DNA of 64,000 nucleotides from Lycocorax pyrrhopterus obiensis (taxonomy: Eukaryota > Chordata > Aves > Passeriformes > Paradisaeidae): positions 5,357,663 through 5,421,662 of the forward strand of contig JACSVZ010000011.1 of NCBI GenBank assembly GCA_014706295.1, written 5' to 3'. The position numbers and the translations under genes were made by a program. This document shows, piece by piece, positions 37,723 through 48,772 of the stretch. Positions within the stretch are counted from its first letter, which is position 1; each line of letters opens with the position of its first letter. The notes under the pieces are model-generated. The model had not been told where the DNA came from, made no database searches, and saw nothing but the letters and a program-made list of their open reading frames with translations.

Positions 37723-37724
37723 CC

Positions 37725-38200
37725 CTAAACTGCTAGAAGCATTAATTTGTACCGTTGCTGCATGTGGTAATTAGCAACTTCAGCAGTGATTTTCTCTGCC
37801 CTAAACCTTTCGTGTTTGACACTATTCCAACCCAGGAGACGAGTGACCCTGGGATACAGTGCTACAGGACAAGTGGAGCAAATCCTGTCACAAGAAATAA
37901 CAGGGTCAGAAGACATTGCTAATGAAGTCATAGCAACTGGTTTAAAGAGCCAATCAGAGAAGGCAACAATCTGTAAATGAGGATATAATTAGCAGAAAAA
38001 ATAACATGCTTTGGTTAGATTCTGGGGGAGCCAGTAATGAAGGCAATGACTGGATATTGAGAGAGATTCCAAAAGATTAGAGCAAACATTGTGCAACAAA
38101 GAATACCTAATTAGCAAAAAAGTGAATGTGCCTTAATTAGAAGAAAAATATATGATTGAAAGACATGGAGTAGGCTTTTAATATGAATATAATAATGACT
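37725..38200. promoter_or_regulatory. Candidate homeodomain-site cluster (enhancer-like)
   Basis: Four copies of TAATTAG lie in the same orientation at 37768-37774, 37986-37992, 38108-38114 and 38134-38140. The first three extend to TAATTAGCA. The reverse-sense relative TTGCTAATG is at 37916-37924. TAATTA is the core bound by many Antennapedia/paired-class homeodomains. There is no tandem-repeat structure between the copies, so duplication does not explain them. A CCAATCAG-like box occurs at about 37,951. Regulatory function is inference. Confidence 0.35.
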
Positions 38201-38222
38201 ATTAGCCCAAATCTCTTGGATG

Positions 38223-38235
38223 AAAAAAAAAAAAA
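38223..38235. repeat. Poly-A (13)
   Basis: Thirteen A residues immediately downstream of the TAATTAG cluster. No retrocopy body is recognisable upstream. Confidence 0.88.
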
Positions 38236-38643
38236 GTCCTATCTTCACTTTTTTTGCCTTTACCATTTTGATAAATGGTGGTGAAGAAGATGGACTGTAA
38301 ATTCATATCATTGCTGGGACATTAGTACTATTAAAACAGACAATTTTGAGACAGTGATTTAATGGGTCTCCACCCAATTTACACGTTTACTACCCCTAAC
38401 ACAGCCCTGCAGACAAAGCAGCGCTGTGTCTTTTGGCTGGCCTTAATGTTCTTCTGATGTGAGGAAGTAATTATTGAAAGAATTTCAGGTGGGTGTCCTG
38501 TGGCACGTGAGCTGATGCTTGGTCCAGATATGCTGCTAATAGGAAGAAACCCTGGGTGGTTTTTCATACAGAAAAAGAGCCAAAGGTGCTGAGGCCTTGA
38601 TTGTGTGTACATAACTACTACACTGCAGCAACTTGCTTTCATT

Positions 38644-38700
38644 TGTTGCTGTTTGGTTGGTTTTTCTTTGGGTTTTTGCTGGTTTTGTTTAATTTTTTTT
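38644..38700. repeat. T/G-rich low-complexity tract
   Basis: Built from GTTTGGTTGG, GGGTTTTTG and GGTTTTG units ending in T8, like the tract at 26.3 kb. Its complement gives a Lys/Gln-rich translation on the minus strand that should not be read as protein. Confidence 0.82.
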
Positions 38701-38709
38701 GAAGTAGAG

Positions 38710-39485
38710 ACTGACCCAAAATTCATTAAATGCAAAGAAAAAGCTTCCAATAAGTTCACTGGCTTCTAGATCAGACTCAGAGTGAGCAGAAACCCTGGAA
38801 ATTTTATTAGTAAAAATTAAACATGTTATTATCCTGAACATAATAGACCCAAATAGAAGAATCCCATAATGGATTGTGCCAGTACAGTATATGCACAGTA
38901 TTTATGGCTAGCAGAGATGAAAAGTATAATGTTCTACTGCTTATCATTTTATTACAATAGAAAAATCAGGACTCCAACTTGTTAATAATTTTTCACCTTT
39001 ATAGACATCTAAATGATATTATATTTCCTCCCTTTTTCCTTTTTACAAAAGATTGTCATTTATTTTTACTCACGATATTTAATTGGCATAATTAGCAATC
39101 CATGTCTCATTCTCTGTCTTAAAAATATCCTGTCAATTTTATAGCATATTTATAGATTAATTTAAATGTATAATTTAATTTATTACTGCATACCTTTGGT
39201 TTGTCTGTAACATTAAAATACTTATGGTACAGAATATTTTAATTAAAACTATTCATCAAATGAAGTCCAGGTAGCATCCTTATCCTTGTTTGCAGTAGGG
39301 GGTTCTGGCAGTGAAAGCAAGCAAAATAATGGGTCAATTAAAAAAAAATCTAAATATAGCCTTTTCAGAGATCTGATTGCTAAACTCAAGGTTAAAAAAT
39401 AAAAAGAAAGAAAAAAAATATAAAGAAAGAATGTGTTTGTCAACGGATTCCACAAATTAAATTATGATGGTTTTTTTTCCTCTTG
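38710..39485. other. Gene-free very AT-rich sequence
   Basis: No gene or recognised repeat family. A-rich runs occur at 39,338-39,420. Confidence 0.7.
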
Positions 39486-39488
39486 CAG

Positions 39489-39550
39489 ACATAAAATCTG
39501 CTAATGTCATGGCCAAAGCAGAAGTAAAACTAGACAAGAAATGGGCTTGA
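39489..39550 (+). other. Possible terminal exon start, unidentified
   Basis: A very strong acceptor (T8CCTCTTGCAG, ending 39488) is followed, in the frame that needs one base from an upstream exon, by IKSANVMAKAEVKLDKKWA and a TGA stop at 39548-39550. An AATAAA hexamer lies at 39770-39775, a plausible spacing for a last exon. The peptide is Lys- and Ala-rich and unrecognised. The short length means chance is a serious alternative. Confidence 0.15.
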
Positions 39551-39559
39551 ATTTTCATA

Positions 39560-41450
39560 TGTGACGTATCTCAATTTGACAGTGTCTGCAGGAGACTGGG
39601 ATATTTTTTTCAGAGGGTTCTTCTTGTGAAAGGGGCTGTACTATTAATTTTTTCTAACGCTGGGAAATTCACCCTCTATTTATGAGAATGAAAGTATTTA
39701 CCCTTTTAGGTCAAGTGTTTCTTCATATTCAAAAATGGAAAACTTTTGATGATATTTCTAATAAACTAAGAGTTATTAGTTTGCTGTGCTAGGGAAATAA
39801 TACAGCATAACAGTGTGATGAAATCCTACCTCCAGTGTAACTGTATCAAGGTTTTACTGCAGCTCTCAGTTGACGGTAGGTCTACCATTCTTTTGCCATA
39901 TATGCTATTAATTCACTTTCCAGAACTGTCAGGTACTCTGAAAGTAAGAGAAATATACTAAAAATATCAATGTATTTCTCTTCTTCCTTTTGCTAATGTA
40001 TCTCCACCGATGCTATTTTAAATTAAGCAATGAAGTAGTGTTGAAAGTTCTGACTGGCTCTGATAACAAAATAGATTAAAAAAATTAACCAGTTAAACAA
40101 GAAAAATAAGAAGAAATAGAATCAGCTGACAGCTTAATTGTTCAGCTTGTATGCAAATATTCTGACAATAATTTGCCAATGCTTTTGAATATAAGTTTAG
40201 AAACACATAATTATAACATTAATTGTTTCTTCTGCTTTAATTCTAGGTTTCTGTCACAAAATAGAAGGCTTAACTGTAATTCATGAGGAAATAAAAAAAG
40301 TATGTTCATTTTGTATTCAATTAGCTTTAAGCATATTCGAGTGCAGTGCAGTATTACAATAATTATTTATGTTAATCTACAGAGGAAGATACAGTGCGTT
40401 GGTATAATAAATTGTCTTTATGCTGTGTAGCAATGCCTTTTGAATCACCTTCTGTACTCACAAACAAGAGCATCTACATGAATGGAGTAGTTGTCAGATT
40501 GCAGGATAAAGACAATGAATTAGTGGCATGTAGGGAAGATACAGCCCTACAAAATCCACCATTCATATCAATATTTGTTTTTTAAACTATGTTATAATAA
40601 AATTGAATGTCTGAGCATGAGTCTGAAGTGAGAAGAGAGGACATGATGCTGGAAGGCTGGACTGGAATTTGGCCTGGGTTTCTTATTCTTATTCCAGCTC
40701 TGAATGCTAAATTAATCACTGAGATTTATATGAAGGTGGAGGCTACACAGCATCTTCATCAAGGAAAAATAGGGTTACAATTCGATAAATTGTGTGGTAA
40801 TACTTTATTGACTAATGAATATACAGCTTCTTCTAACTGCAGTATTTTACTTTTGGGGACTGTAACAGCATTGCAATTACAGTACCAGTATTTGCTAAAA
40901 ATATGTCTTTCTTGTCTCCTGATCTTAAAACATGCTTTGAAATAGAAGTGAAAGAAGGCCCAGAGAGAGCAGGTTATGCACCATCCCAGAGTCTTGTGGG
41001 GAAATAAACCATGCACAGATAATAACAGCGCAAACAAGTTGATGCTGCTATTTTTAAACAAGCTGTTATTATTGACTAACAGAGGTTGCTGTAGGTGGGA
41101 TGCTGTTAGTGACAAAAGCTCTGGAACAGAGGAATTGCTACTAATCCTGTGCTAGAGAGCCTGATAATGAGAAACACCTAAGTGCAGAATTAAATGGTCC
41201 TCTAAAATAATTTCTGCTACATACTTGATAAGGAGTCATAGCATCCTAAGCAGACCCTTTTTCAGAAATCTCTATCCACAGAGATCCCATATTACTCCAT
41301 TCACAAATTAGAGAGATGAGGGAGTCTTCAGGGGGTTATTAGTGAAGCTTTCAAAAAGAGAGGAACCAAATCACTTAGAAACAGCCAAAAAACATTCTGG
41401 GAAAAGCTATTTTAGGGCCCACTCAGGGAAAAAAGCTCATGCCACTCTGA
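39560..41450. other. Gene-free AT-rich sequence
   Basis: Open frames of 112 and 118 codons lie on opposite strands near 40,600-41,115. Neither has recognisable domains or flanking signals. Confidence 0.66.
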
Positions 41451-41455
41451 AAAAA

Positions 41456-41729
41456 TCTGTGACCAGTGACAGGACCTGAGGGAAAGGCCTGAAGTTATGT
41501 CAGGGAAGGATTAGGGTGGATGTTAGAAAAAGGTTCTTCCCCCAGAGGGTGGGCACTGAGCAGGCTCCCCAGGGAATGGGCACGGCCCCAAGGCTCTCAG
41601 AGCTCCAGAAGCTTTTGGACAATGCTCTCAGGCACAGGGTGGGATTGTTGGGGTGTCTGTGCAGGGACAGGAGTTGGACTCGTGATCCTTGTGGGTCTCT
41701 TCCCACTCAGGATGCTCTGTGATTCTATG
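41456..41729 (+). mobile_element. CR1 LINE, 5'-truncated 3' end
   Basis: The stretch runs from TGTGACCAGTGACAGGACCTGAG through GGATGTTAGAAAAAGGTTCTTCCCCCAGAGGGTGGGCACTGAG and TTTGGACAATGCTCTCAGGCACAGGGTGGGATTGTTGGGGTGTCTG to GTGATCCTTGTGGGTCTCTTCCCACTCAGGATG. It ends with the CR1 terminal ATTCTATG at 41722-41729. This is the CR1 3' end without the reverse-transcriptase frame, the usual result of truncated target-primed insertion. A one-base loss in the CTCGATGATCC block and other changes show it is inactive. The subfamily resembles young songbird CR1 and the SINE tail at 4.1 kb. Confidence 0.93.
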
Positions 41730-42061
41730 CCATGACCCTAAAGCAGATCCATGGGTGTGTAGCACTCTGAAGTGCTGCAGCTGATGGAAATCGAGTGTTG
41801 TGGGAAACACGGCATTTTGCAGATGAATGGCTTGCACTGAGCAGCCTTTTCTTTTCTTTTTCTCAGATCCCATTTGGTTGTCCTGGTGGCTGTCTTAGCC
41901 CACACAGGCATGGAGTGACACCAGCCTGCTCTGAGATCCTGAGTGAATTTGCTGGATCGAGGAGTCATTTGGAAGCTGGCAGGGGAGCTGTGATTGTTAT
42001 TTCTTACAGCTGGTTGTGAACATGTGCCTGCTGACCAGATCTGCCCTACCAGGAGGTGTAA

Positions 42062-42274
42062 CATCATAGAATGGTAAGGGCTTGGAATAGACCTTAAAAA
42101 TTATCTAATCCCAACCCTCCTGCCATGGGCAGGGATATCTCCCACCAGCCTAGGTTGCTCAAGGCCTTATCCAACCTGGCCTTGAGCACTGCCAGGCTTG
42201 GGGTGTCCACAACCTCCTGGGCAACCTGTTCTAGTGTCTCACCACCCTCATAGTGAAAAATATCTTCCTATTGT
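42062..42274 (-). mobile_element. CR1 LINE, 5'-truncated 3' end
   Basis: The plus strand starts with CATAGAAT (42065-42072, complement of the CR1 terminal ATTCTATG). It then runs through CTTAAAAATTATCTAATCCCAACCCTCCTGCCATGGGCAGGGA, GTTGCTCAAGGCCTTATCCAACCTGGCC and ACCACCCTCATAGTGAAAAATATCTTCCTA, the reverse complement of a CR1 3' end. It differs in many positions from the copy at 41.5 kb, belonging to the CR1 group with the CTGCCATGGGCAGGGA block. No reverse-transcriptase sequence remains. The left edge is sharp; the right edge is approximate. Confidence 0.93.
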
Positions 42275-42279
42275 CAGAG

Positions 42280-43330
42280 GCAAAGGAACTCTGATGTGTT
42301 TTCTTGTTAATACCTATACAAATTCAAGTTATAGACATCTTGAGTTTTGGCCCATGGGTTTCTGCAGTTCTCACTTTCTGTGTGTATTTGACATATTTAA
42401 TAACTAAAAACAATTTGGCCACATAAATGACTCCAGAAATAGGCAAAATTTGTTAGATTTGTATTATCATATTTCCTTAAAAAGAACTTGCAACACTTTG
42501 ACATGAGTTTGGCATCTAAATAGGTTTTAAAAACAATTTTTGAGAATTTGTGACATTAATTTATGTGCTTCTTTAAATCATAAACCTCTCAAAAATCAGA
42601 ATTTTCCAGAATTTGAAATCAAATTAATAAATCAGCCTACATCAATTCAGCCTTGAGTTTCTGAAAAGATTTGTGAACTTTAACATCTCTTTCAGCAGCC
42701 TGTTCTGCATTTTGATTTTCTAGTGCAATGCAATCCAAGTAAGATTTATATGACTACACATTTTGTTGCAAACATCCACAGCTCAAAGCTATTACCTGAC
42801 TGTCTTCCATATCAGGCCATTTATGTATCTAAGAAAACACTGGCATCTGTTTAATATTTTATTGCTTTAAAAATATCTTTGTTGTTCAGATACAATCTCG
42901 CTCTAACATTTTCATGAATAGAGTCTTTATTCTTTCTGTAGTGCAGAGGACATTTACCTTCATATAAATAATATTAACTATGAGTTGACCCATAATCTGC
43001 ATTGCAAGAAAATCATGTAATAAGAGTTTTTCCTTCAGAATGGTCGTGAGTTTATTTGGTTTTTATTTTTCCTTAAATTTTCTAATATTTTCCTTGATTG
43101 CAAACAGGAAACACGTAATGCCTTGTGACACTTTGTATTGAACTTCAAAAATAATACATTAAAAACATCCATAACTGCTTTTGGCTTTAGGCCCTAACAA
43201 TTTATGTTATAACAGATACATTAATTCTTAAGAAGCTTGAAATGTGTACAGGTCTATCCCCTCATTATTAAAAATGCATAACTTATGTATCCTATCAGTC
43301 CATATACTGTAGATCACTTTATCAAGGAAG
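42280..43330. other. Gene-free AT-rich sequence
   Basis: No gene, RNA gene or further repeat recognised. Confidence 0.7.
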
Positions 43331-43334
43331 AAAA

Positions 43335-43475
43335 CGTAATTATCCCTATTTTATAGGCAAGTTAATGCCACAGTGAACAAAGTCACAGAGCAAGTAGAAC
43401 TCCTATACAGGGAAGATTGACAAAACCAAAATTCTGTTGCCTACACCCTTTTCCATTTTGATTTGTCTCAAATTA
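43335..43475 (-). repeat. MIR/L2-like ancient repeat relic
   Basis: AATTATCCCTATTTTATAGGCAAGTTAATGCCACAGTGAACAAAGTCACAGAGCAAGTAG matches, with substitutions, the complement of the MIR core as I remember it (CCCATTTTACAGATGAGGAAACTGAGGCACAGAGAGGTTAAG...CAAGGTCACACAGC). Hence the minus-strand call. Relics sharing this core occur in all amniotes. The exact family (MIR, L2-related or CORE-SINE) cannot be settled by eye. Confidence 0.65.
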
Positions 43476-43489
43476 ACGCACAGCTAATT

Positions 43490-45090
43490 TTTTTTTTTGT
43501 TCTTTCAACACAGGGCTGCCAAAATAGGAGCAAATCTAGTGTAATAAAACACAGGGTGAACAACTTCAAATCAAACCTGCTTCAAAGCAAGCTCTGAATC
43601 AGAGAGACAGAGACAACCTTGAAGCAAAACCTTACAGTGTAGTACAGAACAGTTTTTCAAGATCCAGCACCACACAGAATAGAAATAATACACAGATGAG
43701 AGAGAGAGATGGCTTTCTTTCCATGGAGAGATGGCTCAGTCAAATAGGTAAGAGGATCATGGCACCTGCCTTTCTACAGCTGTGAAGTGGATCTAAACCC
43801 AGCAAATTGCTTAGATCCCCCTAGGAAAAAAAAGGCTTTAGTTACTGACACCATTGGAGCACTTGGAGCTCAGAAGAATGTCTCTGTCTTCAGCTTGCTC
43901 GAATATGGGCTTTGTAGTGCTGTCTGGTTCCTGATAAGCAGCATTTAATGAATTAACACTTTCCAGGACTGAAGTAGCCAAGGATAGGTTGAGAAGGCCC
44001 AAGGCTTCTAGTCAGCACCTGCTTGTGTCAAGGCTCAAGATGAGCAGGAGGAGGTGGATGAGGTATAGCATAAACCTCCTCTTTTCATGGTTTTATCAGC
44101 TCCAGCCCTCCAAACCTTGTCCTTTGTGCCCAGGGTGTAGCCCAGAAGATCTGTGTGTCCTCATGTAACATCTGCTAGGAGCTGTGTTGAAAATCTTGTG
44201 TGAGGGCTTCTCTGCTTCACAAGCTTTGGGGAAGGCGAGCTCACCTCTCCCTTCCATGACCTCTGCGGCTCCCAGAGCACTTCTGGTCCTGTGAGCTGGC
44301 TGCCAGCACAGGGGGAGCAACAGTTTCCATGTGCAGTTCAACATTAAGGACTGATCTTCATCTCTGCCTGAATCAACATCTATGATGTGGTGTCCTTTAT
44401 TTGCATCGGGGTGGAGGAGGGGAGGGAAGGCCTTGTGAGAATGAAGTGGGTAATTGCTGGCAGAAGAGTAAAGCCATCAGCTAACACAGGTGTAAATGAT
44501 AAAGAAAAAAAGAGTGCCTGACTGTAAGGCTGGGGGAATATTCTCAAGAAATCATTGCTGTTTTCTGTCCTTCACCAAAGATTTGGTCTTCTGAGCGTTG
44601 CTTCAGGCAGAGCTTTTAACAGACAAAGCCACTGTGTGGGAAGAGGCTGGATTCAAGTGTGACTTCAGGTGACTGCATCGAACCAGTCAGAGACAATATG
44701 TACCCATCTAAGAAAGAATACATAGGGCATTGGGTGATAGAAATGGAATTATATGGCAATTGGATACAAAGGGAAATACAGAACAAATCCACAGCTGAAA
44801 TGAAAAACATGAAAAAGGAACTCAATCAAAAACAAGATGGAAAATTTGTTGTAAAAACCTAATCTGTGAAATGCTAAAATAGATGAAACTTCTTAATTTT
44901 ACGATAGAAAAATATTTTTATTTCAAATATAATTTTAATTCATAATTTGAAAATGATAAATTGAAACAATAGTTGTGTGCATTGAAACTGCAGTGAAGAT
45001 GTTTCAGGAAAATTTTAGGGAGAGGAAAGCAAGGAAAATTTTATGAAAATTCACAAAAATGTTTTGAAAAATGATCACAAGAATAATTGA
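43490..45090. other. Gene-free sequence
   Basis: No gene. A GA-rich microsatellite-like run (GAGAGAGAGA) lies near 43,699-43,709. 44,100-44,340 is GC-richer and open on the minus strand for 82 codons without a recognisable product. Confidence 0.66.
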
Positions 45091-45095
45091 TACAA

Positions 45096-45177
45096 GATAT
45101 TAACCAACTGGCGCTGATTATACCACTGATTATACCTGATATTAACCACTGGTACCACGATTATAACTATTAACACC
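45096..45177. repeat. Degenerate tandem repeat
   Basis: GATATTAACCAACTGG (45096-45111) recurs as GATATTAACCACTGG (45138-45152). The interleaved motif TGATTATA/CGATTATA occurs three times (45115, 45128, 45158). It looks like an old, scrambled minisatellite of about 42 bp. Confidence 0.7.
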
Positions 45178-45184
45178 ATAAAAA

Positions 45185-46855
45185 CAAAAAAGTTTGGAAT
45201 GCAAGCCAAATGTCTGTTTCCCAGGAACACAGACCTGTACCAAAATACCTGGGGATGCTCATCTTAAAAAAACAATCAGATCTGTGTGGCTGAACTGCCA
45301 GTGCTCACAGATGAAGAAAATAAGAAAGATTTGTCTGAAACAGAAAGACTTCCTGTGTCTAGTTTTTGTACATGACTGTAGGAAACGCTAGCACCAGGTG
45401 CCTGTTTCTTCAGCACAGCACATTTCATTACATTTTTTAGAATAAACAATGAGTAAGAAAGTGCTCAAACTCATAGTCAATAGAGAACTCTCCATTCCTG
45501 ACTGCTTGTGTGCACGTGCTTTTACACATCCTTCAGTTAAATCAGAGATCCAAATGGAAAATTAATTACTTACGGACATCAAGTGAATTTGTGACACTCT
45601 CTGGAGACTTTGTGCCCATAAAACATCTAGGTAGTCTTTCTTTTCTGACAGATATAAGATATAATTTAAATTTAATGTATACTTCAAGTATTATTAAGTA
45701 ATGAATCAATTATTAAATGTTAATATATTAAAATATTTTTTTCTGTTGTACATCTGTGGTTTACAAATGTAGAAAATATTGAGGGAAAAAAATATACAGA
45801 CTGTATGCAAATTTGCACACATTGTCCATACAGTTGGGCCAAGTTGTTTCTTTCAGAAGATGGAAATCTTATAGAAAAAAATGTTTTCTATTTGATGTTA
45901 CAAGTCATGGAAGCTTCAAAGAGGAATAAGCATACAGGTGTAAAGGAAAGCAGAGATGGCAACACGGAAGGGAAGAGACCAAAAAATGTTGTGGTGTCTA
46001 AATTAAAATCATAAAATGTTTCCACAGTTAGAATGCAAATCTGTGTGAATGAATGCCTTCACTGCTGGCTTTTGCTTCTGCTAAATTTCCACCCTCCTAT
46101 AGAGATGTGGTGGAGGGCAGGTGGGAGCTCTGTGCTGGATAGAAAGAATAAATATAAGTAGGCAAACATCCTTTCTTTTACTTTTAACATCATTTAGTGA
46201 AGGAGAGGAGGTGGGAGCAGAGAATTATTAGTAGGATGAACTTAAAAGTAGAAAATTAAAATAAATGTTTCCCCATAACTGTTAAAGGGAAATTATTTTG
46301 TTTTAAACAACTATTGGCCTAAATTGAAATTAAAAAGCTGCCCTTATTTACGAGAATTTCAGTGCATATAAATCTTTCAATGATTGCATTATTATCAGCA
46401 AACCTCTATTTTAATGCCTGCAAGAATATTTGGTATACAAGTTTATTCAAAAATACTCTCTGATGTCATGTTGAAGGAAGTTGTCTGCATTTTACTTTTT
46501 TACCAGTATATCACTTGTATCCTTGTTTGTTGGAAAAGAATGGTTTCATGTCTGTATTCCCAAATCAGTCTTTTAACTCTTACAATTCCTATTAATTCTT
46601 ATTAATTGATAAGGTGTTTCTACACAATAGCTGGGAAAACACTGTTGACTCTTCTTCTACATTTTCATCTGGACCAGTCTGCTTTTCCTTGGAAGATAAT
46701 ACCTGAGGAATCTGGCATCTCCTCATGTTTTTTTCTTAATTGATGGAAAAGAACAGATAAAATATATATAATACTTTTCAAATATTCCTTAAATAAAAAT
46801 CTTTATAGGTAATTCCCTTCTGTTGATTTTTAGCAGAATTTCAATCCTGCCTGTT
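45185..46855. other. Gene-free AT-rich sequence
   Basis: No gene or repeat recognised. Confidence 0.7.
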
Positions 46856-46860
46856 TCCAG

Positions 46861-46962
46861 GATTTAAAGAGGAAATGGATGGAGAATATCAGGTCCCCAA
46901 GCTTTGGGAAATTCTTGCACAGGACCTTACTCAGCAGATGAACTTTATGTATGCTGCACCAG
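46861..46962 (+). other. Exon-shaped segment, unidentified
   Basis: A 102-bp segment lies between CAATCCTGCCTGTTTCCAG (acceptor ending 46860) and CACCAG followed by GTAAAA (donor at 46963). It is open in one frame with phase 1 at both ends, so it could be included or skipped without shifting a reading frame. The peptide includes KEEMDGEYQVPKLWEILAQD. Splice signals are good, but no family is recognised and the frame stays open past the donor, weakening the case. Confidence 0.2.
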
Positions 46963-47149
46963 GTAAAACAATCCCTGTCACAGTGAAAGGGACCAGCATT
47001 TTTACTGCTCGTGCTTTCCACTTGAGGTTTTACATTGTGCATCATTCTTATTACAGCAGTTATGAGAATATTTTTGTTGTACCAGTTAAGCTCTACAAGT
47101 ATGTTTTTGTGGTGTGTGAAATAGTTCTTAAGTCCAAGCAATCCTAAAT

Positions 47150-48185
47150 TTTAAGTTTTGGCTTCAAATTCAGCTCTGAACTTACTTATTTTCTCAAGTA
47201 TAAAATGATAAAGGTGCCTGTCCAATACTCTTAAATCATAACTTTTTTAATTATATGGTCAATTAAATTAGATTTAACCTTAACAGAACTGAACTCAGTT
47301 CCAAAGGAACTTTCCATTGTTTTTCAGCCCTTCACATCTCAGACTCCCTCATGAAACAGATGTCTTGCCCTAAATGTGGGATATGTTGAATTTTAAGGAG
47401 GAAGTTCTAGAGTCTCAGGCTCCAAAGAGAAAGCCACAGACTGTCCTGTCCATGTAATGAGGAAATTAGTCTAATTGTTTCTGCTAATTGCAGCTGTTGG
47501 TGGGTGGCAGAGAGAAAGAAATGACAGCTGGTCTCAGACTTCTTGGTTATGTGTCGTGTCTCACCTCAGAGGAGTGTCAAGGTGCTTTTGTGGAGATGAC
47601 ACCCTTACACTGCTCTTAACAAACTGTTGAAGTTCTATAAACAAAAGTCTGATTGTAACATGATAGAACTACTGATATCAAAGTGTCACCTGGGAGAAGT
47701 GGCTCAAATCTCTCATGTCCAGACAAAACACATGCTAATGGTGGTCTGTGGCCAGGGATGTTGAGCCTCTCTGAATTTCCGTGATGTCCATGGGAACCAG
47801 TGGGTACTTTCTGCTTTTGAACTCAGTTATTTATACAAATTCCCTGTGTTTTCTGTGCTTACTCCTAGTCAGAGCAGTGGCATTTCTCTGAAGATTCACA
47901 GGCTTTATTCTCTATCTGCTGATCTAATTAGCTTGCCTGAGAAGCAAAACAGATTAGCTGTCTTGAGCCAGAGGCACATGCTAATGGAGCTGGGAGATGG
48001 CTTTATACCACACAGCTGTATCCTCAGAGCTAGATTCAAAGGTCTTGAACACCCACAGAACCATTCCCATTTACTTCAGCAGAGCTGGGCTAAGGCCCTG
48101 AGCTTTGAAACTGTTTGTCTCAGAATGTAATATACATTGGCGTCAAGCGTGGCTGTGCCCTAGGAGCGAAATATTAACCTATGGT
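47150..48185. other. Gene-free sequence, possible old repeat near its end
   Basis: No gene. The part 47,990-48,110 (CAGAGCTAGATTCAAAGG...CCATTTACTTCAGCAGAGCTGGGC) recalls ancient CR1-type amniote repeats, but the match is too weak to call separately. Confidence 0.55.
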
Positions 48186-48189
48186 GACA

Positions 48190-48305
48190 GTACTTTGCAC
48201 TTACCTAGCAGCTCTCAAATAATAATTTCTGTGCACTTTAATTAATTAACCTTTACAACAACATGTCTTTGAGGGTGAGCTAAGGATCAGAACTGAGTGA
48301 CGAGC
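48190..48305 (-). repeat. MIR/L2-like ancient repeat relic
   Basis: GTGCACTTTAATTAATTAACCTTTACAACAACATGTCTTTGAGG followed by GCTAAGGATCAGAACTGAGTGACGAGCTTAAAAAGTCCCC fits the complement of the MIR/L2 3' region, with an internal deletion where the ATTATCCCCATTTTACAGA block would be. Orientation agrees with the relic at 43.3 kb. Confidence 0.6.
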
Positions 48306-48625
48306 TTAAAAAGTCCCCAGTTATTCATTTATGCTGAGACTATTTTTGATTGGAGTGTATTTTTGTCTTTTTTTTCAGATTTTCTTCCTCATAACACTGT
48401 TTTTAAAAGCATGTTTTAATCATAAGCACTTAAATATTCGTCAAGCAAAAATGAGTGTTCGTACTTTTACAGGCATCTATTGGGTAACAGTTCACTGCTT
48501 CTGCCTTTTACTGCTTCTCCTTTCACTGCACCTGCTGCCTCTTCCTCCATATCCCTTAATCATTTTCTGGTGTCCTCACCAGTCCCTATTAAAGCAATGC
48601 TGATTCTTAAACCTCTTTTTTTCAG

Positions 48626-48772
48626 TGTGAAATCCAAAACATTAAGACAGGCAAAATAATTTATGTGTTGCATCGAGCTGGTGGGCAAAGATGGACAATC
48701 AGAGGAAAACACATCGGCCATCCCAACTCGCTGTATTCACGAAGGCTCAGAGTTTCATTAACAGCTCTTTAA
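48626..48772 (+). other. Open segment after a strong acceptor, unidentified
   Basis: A strong acceptor (ACCTCT7CAG, ending 48625) is followed by 48 open codons to a TAA at 48770-48772. The peptide starts CEIQNIKTGKIIYVL and is rich in Arg, Lys, His and Gly (later RWTIRGKHIGHP). The segment keeps four CpG sites, unusual here. It could be a last coding exon, a non-coding RNA exon or a conserved regulatory element; no family is recognised. Confidence 0.2.

Noticed and set aside
38379..38759. 126-codon minus-strand open frame with Lys/Gln-rich stretch
   Set aside because: The Lys/Gln stretch is the complement of a T/G-rich low-complexity tract; the rest has no recognisable features.
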